A stretch of 40,604 bases of DNA from Marinobacter algicola DG893 (GTDB lineage Bacteria > Pseudomonadota > Gammaproteobacteria > Pseudomonadales > Oleiphilaceae), in assembly GCF_000170835.1 (NCBI RefSeq), contig NZ_ABCP01000032.1, forward strand, positions 1-40,604. Direction: 5' to 3'. This document shows positions 17,693 through 27,103 of the stretch, piece by piece. A model generated the notes under the pieces. The model did not search any database, was not told the origin of the DNA, and saw only the letters and a program-made list of their open reading frames with translations. The position numbers were made by a program, and so were the translations under genes. Position 1 is the first letter of the stretch. Each line of letters begins with the position of its first letter.

Positions 17693-18867
17693 ACCACCTC
17701 TGCAGAGGGCTTGCTCAGCAGTGAACGGCAGTCCGCCAACGCGGACAGCAACGTTGCCAGGTCTTGCGACGAATGCGCGGCGCTGAAGGTGACCCGCAAA
17801 CGAGCCTGGCCTTCCGGCACAGTCGGTGGCCTGATCGCGGTAACCATCAGCCCTCTCTCTTCCAGGGCCCGACTCAATGCGAGGGCCGCCCAGTTGTCGC
17901 CCACCATGATTGGCTGTATTGGTGTGCGCGATGGCATCAACTCATAGCCCAATGCCGACGCTTCCTGACGGAACTCTGAAACCAGCATCTGCAGGTGACT
18001 GCGACGGCTGTCTTCCCGTTCGATCAGGTCAAGGCTGGCACAGGTGGCCAGTGCAATGGCCGGAGGCATGGCGGTGGTGTAGATGTAGGTGCGGGCTTTC
18101 TGTACCAGGTAATCCATCAACAGCTGCGGGCCGGCCACAAAAGCGCCACTGGTGCCCACCGCCTTGCCCAGGGTGCCGATCAGTATGGGCACGTCCTCTT
18201 CAGACAGCCCCAACTCCATAAGACTGCCACGCCCCTGAGGCCCCAATACGCCCAGCCCATGGGCGTCATCCACCACCAAAAGGGCATCGTGCGCCCGACA
18301 CAATGCCGCCAACTTCCTCAATGGCGCGATATCCCCGTCCATGCTGAATACGCCGTCTGTCACCACTAACTTGTGGCCATCGGTAGCGGCAAGCATGTCG
18401 GCCAGGGCATTCATATCACTATGGCGATAACGACGCAGCCTGGCGCGGCTGAGGATACAGCCATCGACGATGGAGGCATGGTTCAGGCGATCCGAGAAGA
18501 TGGTATCGCCGCGACCCGCCAGCGCCGAGATCACGCCCATATTGGCCATATAGCCGGTTGAGAAGAACAGTGCCGAACTGCGTCGGGTAAAATCCGCTAG
18601 CCGCAGTTCCAGTTGGTGATGGGCATCGTGGTGACCACAAATCAGGTGTGAAGCGGCGCCGCCAAAACCGGTGCTAGGCATGGCGTCGGTGGCGGCCCGA
18701 ATGATCTCGGGGTGATTTGCCAGCCCCAGGTAATCGTTGCTGCAGAACGACAACAGCGGCACGCCATCGGAAACCAATGCGGGCTGTTGGGGACCGCTGA
18801 TCTGGCGGCGGGTGCGGTAAAGCCCCGCCTGTTTTCGCTCTTCCAGCTCTGCCGCGAAGTCACGCAT
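17689..18867 (-). CDS. bioF: 8-amino-7-oxononanoate synthase
   Basis: PLP-dependent alpha-oxoamine synthase condensing pimeloyl-ACP with L-alanine to give KAPA. 392 residues. SFCSNDYLGLA near the N-terminus, the DDAHGLGVLG block (about 200-209) with the PLP-binding Asp, and GTLGKAVGTSGAF with the PLP lysine K235 are all present. The ATG at 18867 is 28 bases after the bioB stop, and the 3' end overlaps bioH. Complete and unremarkable; expression should follow the bioB promoter. Confidence 0.97.
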   Translation of the reverse strand: MRDFAAELEERKQAGLYRTRRQISGPQQPALVSDGVPLLSFCSNDYLGLANHPEIIRAATDAMPSTGFGGAASHLICGHHDAHHQLELRLADFTRRSSALFFSTGYMANMGVISALAGRGDTIFSDRLNHASIVDGCILSRARLRRYRHSDMNALADMLAATDGHKLVVTDGVFSMDGDIAPLRKLAALCRAHDALLVVDDAHGLGVLGPQGRGSLMELGLSEEDVPILIGTLGKAVGTSGAFVAGPQLLMDYLVQKARTYIYTTAMPPAIALATCASLDLIEREDSRRSHLQMLVSEFRQEASALGYELMPSRTPIQPIMVGDNWAALALSRALEERGLMVTAIRPPTVPEGQARLRVTFSAAHSSQDLATLLSALADCRSLLSKPSAEVV

Positions 18868-18895
18868 GGTCAGTTCTCACAGGCACATTGCCTGC

Positions 18896-20002
18896 CTAGG
18901 CAGACTCACGGGTGGCATCGTAGAACATGTGACGGGTCTGTTCGTATTCGACCGCCTCAACGATGGCCTCTTCCGCTTCCTGTTCGGTGCAGGACTGCTC
19001 GCGCTCCTCAGGCCGAATGCCCAGACGCTTGAACAGTTCGCGGTCCGCATCCGCCTCGGGGTTGGCGGTCGTCAGCAGCTTTTCGCCATAGAAAATCGAG
19101 TTCGCACCAGCGAGGAAGCACAGGGACTGCATCTGCTCATTCATATTTTCGCGGCCCGCAGACAGTCTCACGTGCGAGGCCGGCATCATGATTCGAGCAA
19201 CAGCGATGGTGCGGATAAAGTCAAACGGGTCCAGATCTTCCACATCTTCCATCGGCGTTCCTGCCACCTTCACCAGCATGTTCACCGGAACACTCTCGGG
19301 GTGGTGGGGCAGATTCGACAACTGAACCAGTAAGCCCACACGATCATCAGGATCTTCGCCCATGCCTACGATGCCGCCGCAACATACTTTCATGCCGGCG
19401 TTACGGACATTCTCCAGAGTGTCCAGCCGATCCTGATAGGTGCGAGTGGTAATGATGTGGCTATAGTACTTCTCGGACGTGTCCAGATTGTGGTTGTAGT
19501 AATCCAGCCCGGCTTCAGCCAGTTCGTCCGCCTGCTCCTGCTCCAGCATGCCGAGGGTCATACAGGTTTCCAGGCCCAGGGATTTCACCTGGCGCACCAT
19601 ATCCACCACATATTCCATATTTTTCTTAGACGGGCTACGCCATGCCGCTCCCATACAGAAACGGGATGCGCCCTTTGCCTTGGCGGCTTTAGCCTCTGCA
19701 ACCACCTTCTCAATTTCCAGCAGCTTTTCCTTTTCCAGGCCGGTATTGTAATGACCGCTCTGGGGACAGTATTTGCAGTCCTCCGGGCAGGCACCGGTCT
19801 TGATGGACAGTAGCGTGCTGATCTGCACTTCATTGGGATCGAAATGCTCACGATGGACGCTCTGGGCCCGGAACAGCAGGTCGTTGAATGGCAGTTCGAA
19901 CAACGCACGGGCTTCCTGCATGGTCCAATCGTGGCGCGGTGAACTAGAAGGCGTGGCAGAAGGCGCTATAGAGGGTGCATCAGCGTGTGCGGTGGCAGTC
20001 AT
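18896..20002 (-). CDS. bioB: biotin synthase
   Basis: Radical-SAM enzyme that inserts sulfur into dethiobiotin. 368 residues. The radical-SAM triad is C72-x3-C76-x2-C79 in [20 protein letters not shown]; the region around [13 protein letters not shown] and the [12 protein letters not shown] segment are typical. The N-terminal ~20 residues are Ala/Ser/Pro-rich and probably disordered. The ATG at 20002 is preceded by AGGA. First gene of bioB-F-H-C-D, with a sigma70 promoter (20052-20079) overlapped by a BirA-type operator. It therefore should be repressed when biotin is plentiful. Confidence 0.98.
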   Translation of the reverse strand: MTATAHADAPSIAPSATPSSSPRHDWTMQEARALFELPFNDLLFRAQSVHREHFDPNEVQISTLLSIKTGACPEDCKYCPQSGHYNTGLEKEKLLEIEKVVAEAKAAKAKGASRFCMGAAWRSPSKKNMEYVVDMVRQVKSLGLETCMTLGMLEQEQADELAEAGLDYYNHNLDTSEKYYSHIITTRTYQDRLDTLENVRNAGMKVCCGGIVGMGEDPDDRVGLLVQLSNLPHHPESVPVNMLVKVAGTPMEDVEDLDPFDFIRTIAVARIMMPASHVRLSAGRENMNEQMQSLCFLAGANSIFYGEKLLTTANPEADADRELFKRLGIRPEEREQSCTEQEAEEAIVEAVEYEQTRHMFYDATRESA

Positions 20003-20012
20003 GACTCAGTCC

Positions 20013-20041
20013 TGTTAACTTTAGCGGGATTCTGGTTTACG
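20013..20041 (-). promoter_or_regulatory. second, degenerate BirA-like half-site pair in the bioB leader
   Basis: On the minus strand, CGTAAACC and AGTTAACA face each other across 13 bases, between the bioB promoter and its start codon. The first half matches the BirA half-site consensus well, the second less so, and the spacing is one base shorter than in the main operator. It could be an auxiliary site or chance. Purely a sequence observation. Confidence 0.35.
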
Positions 20042-20051
20042 GATTGAACAG

Positions 20052-20079
20052 ATGATAAAGGGACTGAGATCGCTGTCAA
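20052..20079 (-). promoter_or_regulatory. bioB operon sigma70 promoter
   Basis: On the minus strand: -35 TTGACA (20074-20079), a 16-base spacer and -10 TATCAT (20052-20057), about 50 bases before the bioB ATG. The -35 lies inside the BirA-type operator, an arrangement that would give repression by blocking polymerase. Confidence 0.7.
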
Positions 20080-20103
20080 CCTTGATAACACCAAAGGTTA
20101 ACA
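20074..20103. promoter_or_regulatory. BirA operator of the biotin operon
   Basis: TGTCAACC (20074-20081), 14 bases, then GGTTAACA (20096-20103): an inverted repeat matching the bacterial BirA consensus TTGTAAACC-N14/15-GGTTTACAA in form and spacing. BirA loaded with biotinyl-AMP represses bio genes through such sites. It overlaps the -35 of bioB and lies 26 bases before the comF start codon. birA itself is not in the window. Confidence 0.8.
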
Positions 20104-20129
20104 GCACGAAAAGGATTTCGCGCTCTCAA

Positions 20130-20831
20130 ATGAACACCAAAGGCCTATTTCCGCTACACGGTGGGCAATGCGTGGCCTGCCTCGAACCCCATGCCCATTT
20201 CGGACTTTGTACTCCCTGCCGGCAAGACTTGCCCGCCAACCACTCGCACTGCCGTTGCTGCGCGCTGCCTATCGCCTACGCTGGCGATGAGCTCATCTGC
20301 GGTCAATGCCTGAATGACCCACCGCCCTTCAGCCGTATCGTCGCCCCCTGGCGTTATCGCTTTCCGGTTGATGGCATGATCCAGCGCTACAAATACAACG
20401 GCCAGCGCGCTTATGCCCGGCCCCTGATCCATGATTTGAGCGCCCACCTGGTATTGATGCTGGAAAACTATCCAGAACGCACGCCGGACCTGCTTCTGGC
20501 CAGCCCGATGCACCCGGCCCGTCGACGGGAACGAGGATTCAATCAAGCAGCGGATATTGCAGAGCACATCAGCCGTCAATCGGGCATTCCCTGGAGCGCC
20601 GACCTTGTCGTCAGGAACCGGCGCACCCGACCGCAAAGGGGGCTGAACCGCGAAGAGCGCCTGGCCAACCTGCGGGGGATCTATCAGGTTACTCGTTCAC
20701 CACCGGCCAGTATTGCCATCGTTGACGATGTGATCACCACCGGAGCGACTGCACGCAGCTTGACTGAAGCGCTGCTTGAGGCCGGCGCCAGGGAGGTTCA
20801 GATCTGGGCACTGGCAAGAACCCCTGGATAA
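20130..20831 (+). CDS. comF: ComF/GntX family phosphoribosyltransferase-like protein
   Basis: 233-residue protein. An N-terminal double zinc finger (CVAC, CTPC, CRCC, CGQC between residues ~14 and 60) is followed by a type I phosphoribosyltransferase domain ending in VDDVITTGATARSLTEAL, the PRPP-binding loop. ComF proteins are needed for DNA uptake in naturally competent bacteria; E. coli GntX is the homologue and sits next to bioH, so the location is conserved. The ATG at 20130 is chosen; an in-frame extension to 20052 would start inside the bioB promoter/operator region and lacks family sequence. Divergent from bioB, so BirA binding could affect it. The substrate is not known for the family. 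Confidence 0.92.
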   Translation: MNTKGLFPLHGGQCVACLEPHAHFGLCTPCRQDLPANHSHCRCCALPIAYAGDELICGQCLNDPPPFSRIVAPWRYRFPVDGMIQRYKYNGQRAYARPLIHDLSAHLVLMLENYPERTPDLLLASPMHPARRRERGFNQAADIAEHISRQSGIPWSADLVVRNRRTRPQRGLNREERLANLRGIYQVTRSPPASIAIVDDVITTGATARSLTEALLEAGAREVQIWALARTPG

Positions 20832-20846
20832 CGGCACACAAACGCT

Positions 20847-21962
20847 TCAATCAGCGAGTTGCTCTGCCACTTCATCCGCGATGGCCAAAGCAGCCGTTAA
20901 TCCCGGTGACTCAATGCCAAACAGGTGCACCAGCCCGGGAACACCGTGCCGACATTCTCCAGCGATACGGAAATCCGAAAACCCACCATCCGGGCCAAGA
21001 AGTTTGGGGCGAATGCCGGCATAGGCGGGCTTCAGGCGGGACTCATCCAACGCTGGCCACCACCGGCGAATACTATTGGCGAACGACTTTGCCCGACCGG
21101 GGTCAACCGAGAAGTCCTCCCGCTCTATCCATTCGACATCCGGACCGAATCGCGCCTGGCCGGCTAGATCGAGCGTCAGGTGAACACCAAGGCCACCCGA
21201 TTCAGGAATCGGATACACCAACGATTTGAAAGGGTGGTGGCCGGAATAGCTGAAATAGACACCACGGGCCAGCCACTGACGGGGCACAATATCCGCGGGT
21301 ACACCCTCCCAGCTCGTCGCCAGTGGCACGGCGCCCAGCCCGGCTGCATTCACCACCCGCTGCGCCCTGAGCTCACAGGGCGCCTGCCCTCCAATCCACA
21401 ACCGATGTTCTCCGTGGCCGGTTACCGCAAGCTCCACCGGCGCCTGGCATACCAACTGACCGCCATGGCCCTCAAAATCTCCCAGCAACGACAGCATCAC
21501 CCCATGACTGTCTACAATGCCCGTTTCCGGTGAGTACAACGCCTCCTGGGCAGTAACGTCCGGCAAAGACACCTGCAAGGCCCTGCGGGTTACCCTCTGG
21601 AGCGGAACACCGTTGCGAAGGGCCTGGCTGGCGATGGTATCTAGCCGCTCCACCTGGGACACCCCGTTGGCAACGATCCACTTACCAGATCGACGGTGGT
21701 TAATACCACGCGTCTGACAATACTCATACAACATCCGACGACCACGAACACACAGCCGGGCCTTGAGGGAGTCCTCGGGATAGTAGATGCCAGCATGGAT
21801 AACCTCACTATTGCGGGACGACACCCCTTCGCCAAAGTGAGCACCGGATTCCAACACCAGCACCTCCCTGCCCTGCATGGCCAGCGCTCTGGCCACTGCG
21901 AGGCCGACAATGCCGGCGCCGATCACCACGGTATCTGCCTGAAATATGTCTCGCCCTGTCAT
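20847..21962 (-). CDS. FAD-dependent oxidoreductase, L-2-hydroxyglutarate dehydrogenase-like
   Basis: About 371 residues of the DAO/glycine-oxidase fold. The N-terminal dinucleotide site VVIGAGIVGLAVARAL is followed by SSRNSEVIHAGIYYPEDSLKA, closely resembling L-2-hydroxyglutarate dehydrogenase (LhgO/L2HGDH) and related FAD oxidoreductases; GVHLTLDLAGQARFGPDVEW in the C-terminal half is likewise typical. The likely role is oxidising L-2-hydroxyglutarate or another 2-hydroxy acid, passing electrons to quinone. Start uncertain: ATG 21962 leaves a normal short N-terminus; ATG 22007 or GTG 22016 would add 15-18 residues. Convergent with comF, with a 15-base gap. No operon partner. Substrate is inferred, not certain. 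Confidence 0.8.
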   Translation of the reverse strand: MTGRDIFQADTVVIGAGIVGLAVARALAMQGREVLVLESGAHFGEGVSSRNSEVIHAGIYYPEDSLKARLCVRGRRMLYEYCQTRGINHRRSGKWIVANGVSQVERLDTIASQALRNGVPLQRVTRRALQVSLPDVTAQEALYSPETGIVDSHGVMLSLLGDFEGHGGQLVCQAPVELAVTGHGEHRLWIGGQAPCELRAQRVVNAAGLGAVPLATSWEGVPADIVPRQWLARGVYFSYSGHHPFKSLVYPIPESGGLGVHLTLDLAGQARFGPDVEWIEREDFSVDPGRAKSFANSIRRWWPALDESRLKPAYAGIRPKLLGPDGGFSDFRIAGECRHGVPGLVHLFGIESPGLTAALAIADEVAEQLAD

Positions 21963-22044
21963 ATGACTTGAAGTCACCCGCGTTGTGTTTCGATCGTTTG
22001 TCAGCATCACCTGCACGCTCGGTGGCTAAAAAGCCCGAATCGCA

Positions 22045-22073
22045 TTACGGTGTCGCCCCCGAAACGTTATACT
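22045..22073 (+). promoter_or_regulatory. candidate promoter of the 22108 gene
   Basis: A good -10 TATACT (22068-22073) lies 34 bases before the ATG at 22108; the best-spaced -35 (TTACGG, 22045-22050, 17-base spacer) is poor. Placed in the divergent gap from the oxidoreductase. Low-to-moderate support. Confidence 0.4.
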
Positions 22074-22107
22074 TGCCCGTGAATTGAGTGCACGGAGCAG
22101 GGAACCG

Positions 22108-22530
22108 ATGTCTGACAGGAAGCAGTTTATTATTGTAATGCTGGTGGCGGCCATATTTGTTGGCTGGCTTGGCTGGAGAGGCTTTGAAGTCATCAGCCTG
22201 AACCAGGCACTGAAGGCCGATGAAATGGTGGCCAACTACCCTTATCAGCATCGCGTCCTCAGGGTTGAAGGAGGGACCGCCATCATGAGTTCACTGCGCT
22301 CCCATGAAACCTCGACGCACGAAGCACTCACCACCATTTTTCCGAGCATGCGTAACCTGGGAGACAATGATCGTGACTGGCAACGGGCCGAGCGCGAATT
22401 GGCCCAAGTCCAGGCCCAGGCTGGCAACATCGTCCTCAGCGCGTCTGGCATTGATCGGGTGCGATGGGAGCTGGACGAAAACTGGTATCACCTTGCCAGC
22501 ATGAAGTCCCAACAGAATTCGAGATACTAA
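22108..22530 (+). CDS. hypothetical single-pass membrane protein
   Basis: 140 residues. A short basic N-terminus (MSDRKQ) leads into one membrane helix (residues ~7-23, FIIVMLVAAIFVGWLGW), followed by a mostly helical, charged, probably periplasmic domain with a Gln/Ala-rich stretch (LAQVQAQAG). No cysteine, no known motif recognised. ATG 22108 is chosen with AGGGA just upstream; an in-frame TTG at 22084 precedes the ribosome site. It ends 9 bases before srkA, which suggests co-transcription with the kinase, but no functional link is known. Confidence 0.7.
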   Translation: MSDRKQFIIVMLVAAIFVGWLGWRGFEVISLNQALKADEMVANYPYQHRVLRVEGGTAIMSSLRSHETSTHEALTTIFPSMRNLGDNDRDWQRAERELAQVQAQAGNIVLSASGIDRVRWELDENWYHLASMKSQQNSRY

Positions 22531-22539
22531 ACCTTATTT

Positions 22540-23541
22540 ATGACCGAAACCTCCAGCCATCCATACGACGCCCTTACCCCCGATACCATCCTTGATGCCC
22601 TGGAAGACGCCGGGTTTGTGGTCAGTGGACGTCTGTTTGCCCTCAACAGCTACGAGAACCGTGTTTACCAGATTGGCATTGAAGACCAGCCACCGGTCAT
22701 CGCCAAGTTTTATCGCCCGGGTCGCTGGAGCGAAGCCCAGATCCGGGAAGAACATCAGTTTACCGTCCAGTTGCTCGACGCAAGTATTCCGGTCGTTGCG
22801 CCAATGACTATGCCTTCCGGCGATACGCTGGGCCGCTGCGGGGACTTTCTGTTTGCCGTGTTTCAGCAACGGGGTGGGCAGGCACCCGACACCAGCGTGA
22901 CAGATACCCTGTATCGTCTCGGCCAATGGCTGGGCCAGCTCCACAATATGGGTGACACGGAGTCTTTCAACCATCGCCCGGTCATGTCGATTCTTTCGGG
23001 CATTGAGAACAACAACCGATTCCTTACGGAAAACCGCTGGATTCCAGACGACCTTCGACCAGCATGGGACTCGCTGATTCCCGATCTTGTCGACCACTGC
23101 GCCCGTCGGATCGATGACGCTGGCGAGGTGCACTCCCTGAGAATTCATGGTGACTGCCACGCCGGCAACATCCTCTGCCGCGAGGAGCAGATGCTGTTTG
23201 TCGACCTGGACGATTGCCGCACCGGGCCGGCGATTCAGGACCTCTGGTTGTTGTTGAACGGTGATGACGTTGAGCGCGGCCAGCAATTCGGTGAACTACT
23301 GGAAGGCTATGAAATGTTCCGCGATTTCAATCGTCGCGAGCGGCATCTGATTGAACCCATGCGCTGCTTCCGCCAGATTTCGCACTGCACCTGGCTGGCC
23401 AAGCGCTGGGACGACCCGGCCTTCCCACGTTTCTTCCCCTGGTTTGCCCAGCCGCGTTTCTGGTCCGACCAGATCCTGTCACTTCGGGAACAACTGGCAG
23501 CGCTACAGGCCCCTTCCATTAATGTACCCGGCCAATACTGA
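22540..23541 (+). CDS. srkA: stress response kinase A (YihE/RdoA type)
   Basis: 333-residue APH/choline-kinase-fold Ser/Thr kinase of the YihE (SrkA) family, which in E. coli counters programmed death under stress and is under Cpx control. The catalytic loop HGDCHAGNIL (H203, D205, N210) and the Mg-binding DLDD (D222-D225 region) are intact, as is ENRVYQIG near residue 45. C-terminal HCTWLAKRWDDPAFPRFFPW is typical. Start ATG at 22540. It lies between two small membrane-anchored hypothetical proteins and upstream of cmoA/B. In E. coli dsbA follows srkA; it does not here. The assignment is strong by motif; the physiological role is transferred from E. coli. Confidence 0.93.
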   Translation: MTETSSHPYDALTPDTILDALEDAGFVVSGRLFALNSYENRVYQIGIEDQPPVIAKFYRPGRWSEAQIREEHQFTVQLLDASIPVVAPMTMPSGDTLGRCGDFLFAVFQQRGGQAPDTSVTDTLYRLGQWLGQLHNMGDTESFNHRPVMSILSGIENNNRFLTENRWIPDDLRPAWDSLIPDLVDHCARRIDDAGEVHSLRIHGDCHAGNILCREEQMLFVDLDDCRTGPAIQDLWLLLNGDDVERGQQFGELLEGYEMFRDFNRRERHLIEPMRCFRQISHCTWLAKRWDDPAFPRFFPWFAQPRFWSDQILSLREQLAALQAPSINVPGQY

Positions 23542-23574
23542 GGCCGCTATTACCGACAGACCGGAGCACGACTG

Positions 23575-23946
23575 ATGAGCCAGAGTGAGGCCCGATTTAC
23601 CATCCGCAGCCTGATTGCCACTGCCATTACCACCATCATAGTCACCATTGTGGTTTTGGAGGCCAGCGGGCGGATAGATCACGCCGACAACAAAGATCAC
23701 GTACCAGTGGGCGAGTTCGAGGCCGTTCATATCAAACCCGGTGAGGAGTTTCGCATGTCGCCCAAGTCTTCGGAACTGCATGCGGTCTGCGAGCAGGGTT
23801 ATCTGGCCATCGCCGCCGATGTGGACCCGGATTTCCGGGGCATCCTCGTGGATTACAAGAACCGGGGTGTACGCTGCAGCCGAGGCCCGGCACCCGCACA
23901 CGACAGGCCTGTCCATGAGGGCCAGGAGCCAGCAGACAATGGGTGA
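23575..23946 (+). CDS. hypothetical membrane-anchored protein
   Basis: 123 residues with one N-terminal membrane helix (about 11-30, LIATAITTIIVTIVVLEA), then a small soluble domain with EFEAVHIKPGEEFRM and two cysteines (in AVCEQGYL and GVRCSRG) that could form a disulfide if periplasmic, and a polar, Pro-rich tail. GGAG lies 7 bases or so before the ATG. Its last 8 bases overlap the cmoA start, implying translational coupling. The family is not recognised and no function is claimed. Confidence 0.7.
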   Translation: MSQSEARFTIRSLIATAITTIIVTIVVLEASGRIDHADNKDHVPVGEFEAVHIKPGEEFRMSPKSSELHAVCEQGYLAIAADVDPDFRGILVDYKNRGVRCSRGPAPAHDRPVHEGQEPADNG

Positions 23947-24694
23947 CAGGAACAAAAAGCCGGGCCAGGCGCTGGACCGCCTGTTCGCCAATGAACGGGA
24001 AACCGGAGAATTCCGGTTTGACACATCGGTGGCTCGGGTATTTCCGGATATGATTCGGCGCTCAGTGCCGGGTTACACCACGATTATTCCGATGATTGAA
24101 GTAATCACCGAACAGTACGCCCGCCCTGGCAGTTACTGCTACGATCTCGGCTGCTCGCTCGGCGCCTCCACTCTGGCCATGCGTCATGGCATTGGGGACC
24201 GCGACTGCACCCTCACGGGCGTGGACAACTCGGCTGCCATGATTGAGCGCTGCGAGCACTACATTGCTCTGGATGACCACCCATTGCCGGTTTCACTGCG
24301 GTGCGAGGACATCCTCGACACGCCGATTGAGAACGCGTCGGTGACCACCCTGAACTTCACACTGCAGTTCGTGGCGCCAGACCGACGCGCAGAACTGATG
24401 GGCCGAATTGCCAGCGCCACTCTGCCTGGCGGAGTACTGATTCTCTCCGAGAAAATTCGCTTTGAATCCGATACCGAGCAATCAACACAGACGCAACTCC
24501 ATCACGAGTTCAAGCGGGCCAACGGCTATTCCGACCTGGAGATCAGCCAGAAGCGTTCCGCCCTGGAACAGGTGTTGATACCGGAAACCCTGGCCGAACA
24601 CCGTGAGAGACTGATAAACGCGGGGTTCAGTCAGGTGATGGTTTGGTACCAGTGTTTCAACTTTGTTTCCATGCTCGCCATTAAATCGCACTGA
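23939..24694 (+). CDS. cmoA: carboxy-S-adenosylmethionine synthase
   Basis: Makes carboxy-SAM from SAM and prephenate, the carboxymethyl donor used by CmoB for cmo5U34 in tRNA wobble position. 251 residues from ATG 23939. The SAM-binding motif DLGCSLGAST is at about 69-78, and the family N-terminus (DRLFANERETGEFRFDTSVA) and FNFVSMLAIK end are present. An in-frame upstream extension to 23741 lies entirely inside the preceding gene in another frame and is rejected; AGGAG (23923-23927) supports the chosen start. Ten bases or so before cmoB. Confidence 0.95.
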   Translation: MGDRNKKPGQALDRLFANERETGEFRFDTSVARVFPDMIRRSVPGYTTIIPMIEVITEQYARPGSYCYDLGCSLGASTLAMRHGIGDRDCTLTGVDNSAAMIERCEHYIALDDHPLPVSLRCEDILDTPIENASVTTLNFTLQFVAPDRRAELMGRIASATLPGGVLILSEKIRFESDTEQSTQTQLHHEFKRANGYSDLEISQKRSALEQVLIPETLAEHRERLINAGFSQVMVWYQCFNFVSMLAIKSH

Positions 24695-24705
24695 ACGGAG
24701 CTTTC

Positions 24706-25701
24706 ATGACGACCTTCGACTGGCAGGGATGCTTTGCCCCGCTGCTTGACGATCTTGATAGCCGTGGCCTTGAACGCTGGCGGAAGCAGCTGCAACAGCA
24801 GCTACAAAAGCGCTTTGACGACAACCCCCATGGGGATATTGCCCGATGGAAGCGGGCTCTGGACACCCTGCCCCACATTGATGATGTCAATGCGAATCTG
24901 AACCAGTCGGCCATTGCCCTCAACACCGGCCAGACCCTCAGCGCGCAAGACCGTGCAAATCTTGAAGACGGACTGCGAGGACTGATGCCATGGCGTAAGG
25001 GCCCGTTTGAGTTCTTTGGCACCTATATCGACACCGAGTGGCGTTCTGACTGGAAGTGGGACCGGGTGGCCCCCTACCTGTCTGACCTGAGTGGTCGGCA
25101 GATACTGGACGTCGGTTGCGGCTCTGGCTATCACTGTTGGCGTATGCTGGGCGAAGGAGCCGGCCGGGTGATCGGTATCGACCCGGGACTGCTCTTCCTG
25201 TTCCAGTTTCTCAGCGTCAAACAGTATGTAGGCCCGGAGCAGCGCATTGACCTGCTGCCGGTGCGCGCGGAAGATCTGCCACCAAAGCTGGAAGCGTTCG
25301 ATACCACTTTCTCAATGGGCGTGCTCTACCATCGCCGCTCACCACTGGACCACTTACTGGAGTTGAAAGACACACTCCGTCCGGGAGGCGAACTGGTGCT
25401 GGAAACGCTGATAGCGGATGGGCCGGAAGGTTACAGTCTGATGCCGGAGGACCGCTACGGCCGGATGCGCAACGTCTGGTTCCTGCCCAGTTGCGACACG
25501 CTGTTACGCTGGCTGGATCGTACCGGTTTTCGCAATGCTCGCGTGGTGGATGTGACAGAAACAACGACCGAGGAGCAACGCAGCACTGACTGGATGCAAT
25601 TCCAGTCGCTGCAGGACTTTCTTGACCCGGACGACCCAACGAAGACCGTGGAAGGTTATCCGGGCCCGAAAAGGGCGACGGTTATCGCGGACAAGCCCTG
25701 A
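24706..25701 (+). CDS. cmoB: tRNA U34 carboxymethyltransferase
   Basis: Transfers the carboxymethyl group from carboxy-SAM to 5-hydroxyuridine 34 in several tRNAs, widening codon reading. 331 residues, close to the E. coli length (323). Motif LDVGCGSGYHCWRM starts at about residue 134; the preceding KGPFEFFGTYIDTEWRSDWK and following GVLYHRRSPLDHLLEL are CmoB signatures. GGAG precedes the ATG. Last gene of the srkA-hypothetical-cmoA-cmoB run; convergent with purA. Confidence 0.96.
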   Translation: MTTFDWQGCFAPLLDDLDSRGLERWRKQLQQQLQKRFDDNPHGDIARWKRALDTLPHIDDVNANLNQSAIALNTGQTLSAQDRANLEDGLRGLMPWRKGPFEFFGTYIDTEWRSDWKWDRVAPYLSDLSGRQILDVGCGSGYHCWRMLGEGAGRVIGIDPGLLFLFQFLSVKQYVGPEQRIDLLPVRAEDLPPKLEAFDTTFSMGVLYHRRSPLDHLLELKDTLRPGGELVLETLIADGPEGYSLMPEDRYGRMRNVWFLPSCDTLLRWLDRTGFRNARVVDVTETTTEEQRSTDWMQFQSLQDFLDPDDPTKTVEGYPGPKRATVIADKP

Positions 25702-25716
25702 AGCTGCCCGCGATAA
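25682..25716. other. hairpin across the cmoB/purA convergent junction
   Basis: TTATCGCGG (25682-25690) pairs perfectly with CCGCGATAA (25708-25716), a 9-bp stem that includes the cmoB stop codon and ends 8 bases before the purA stop. No T-run on either side, so it is not a textbook intrinsic terminator; it could protect or end both transcripts in this 23-base gap. Confidence 0.5.
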
Positions 25717-25724
25717 GCCAGGTG

Positions 25725-27029
<1,305 letters not shown>

Positions 27030-27103
27030 TCAATGCGGCCTCGTCAAACGACGAGGGTGCCCGCAGGTTTACCTGTAAATGAGTGGCCCGACCCCGAAGG
27101 TCA

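Noticed and set aside
23741..23938. 66-codon N-terminal extension of cmoA
   Set aside because: Lies inside the preceding gene in another frame and lacks CmoA character; the start at 23939 has a ribosome site and the family N-terminus.
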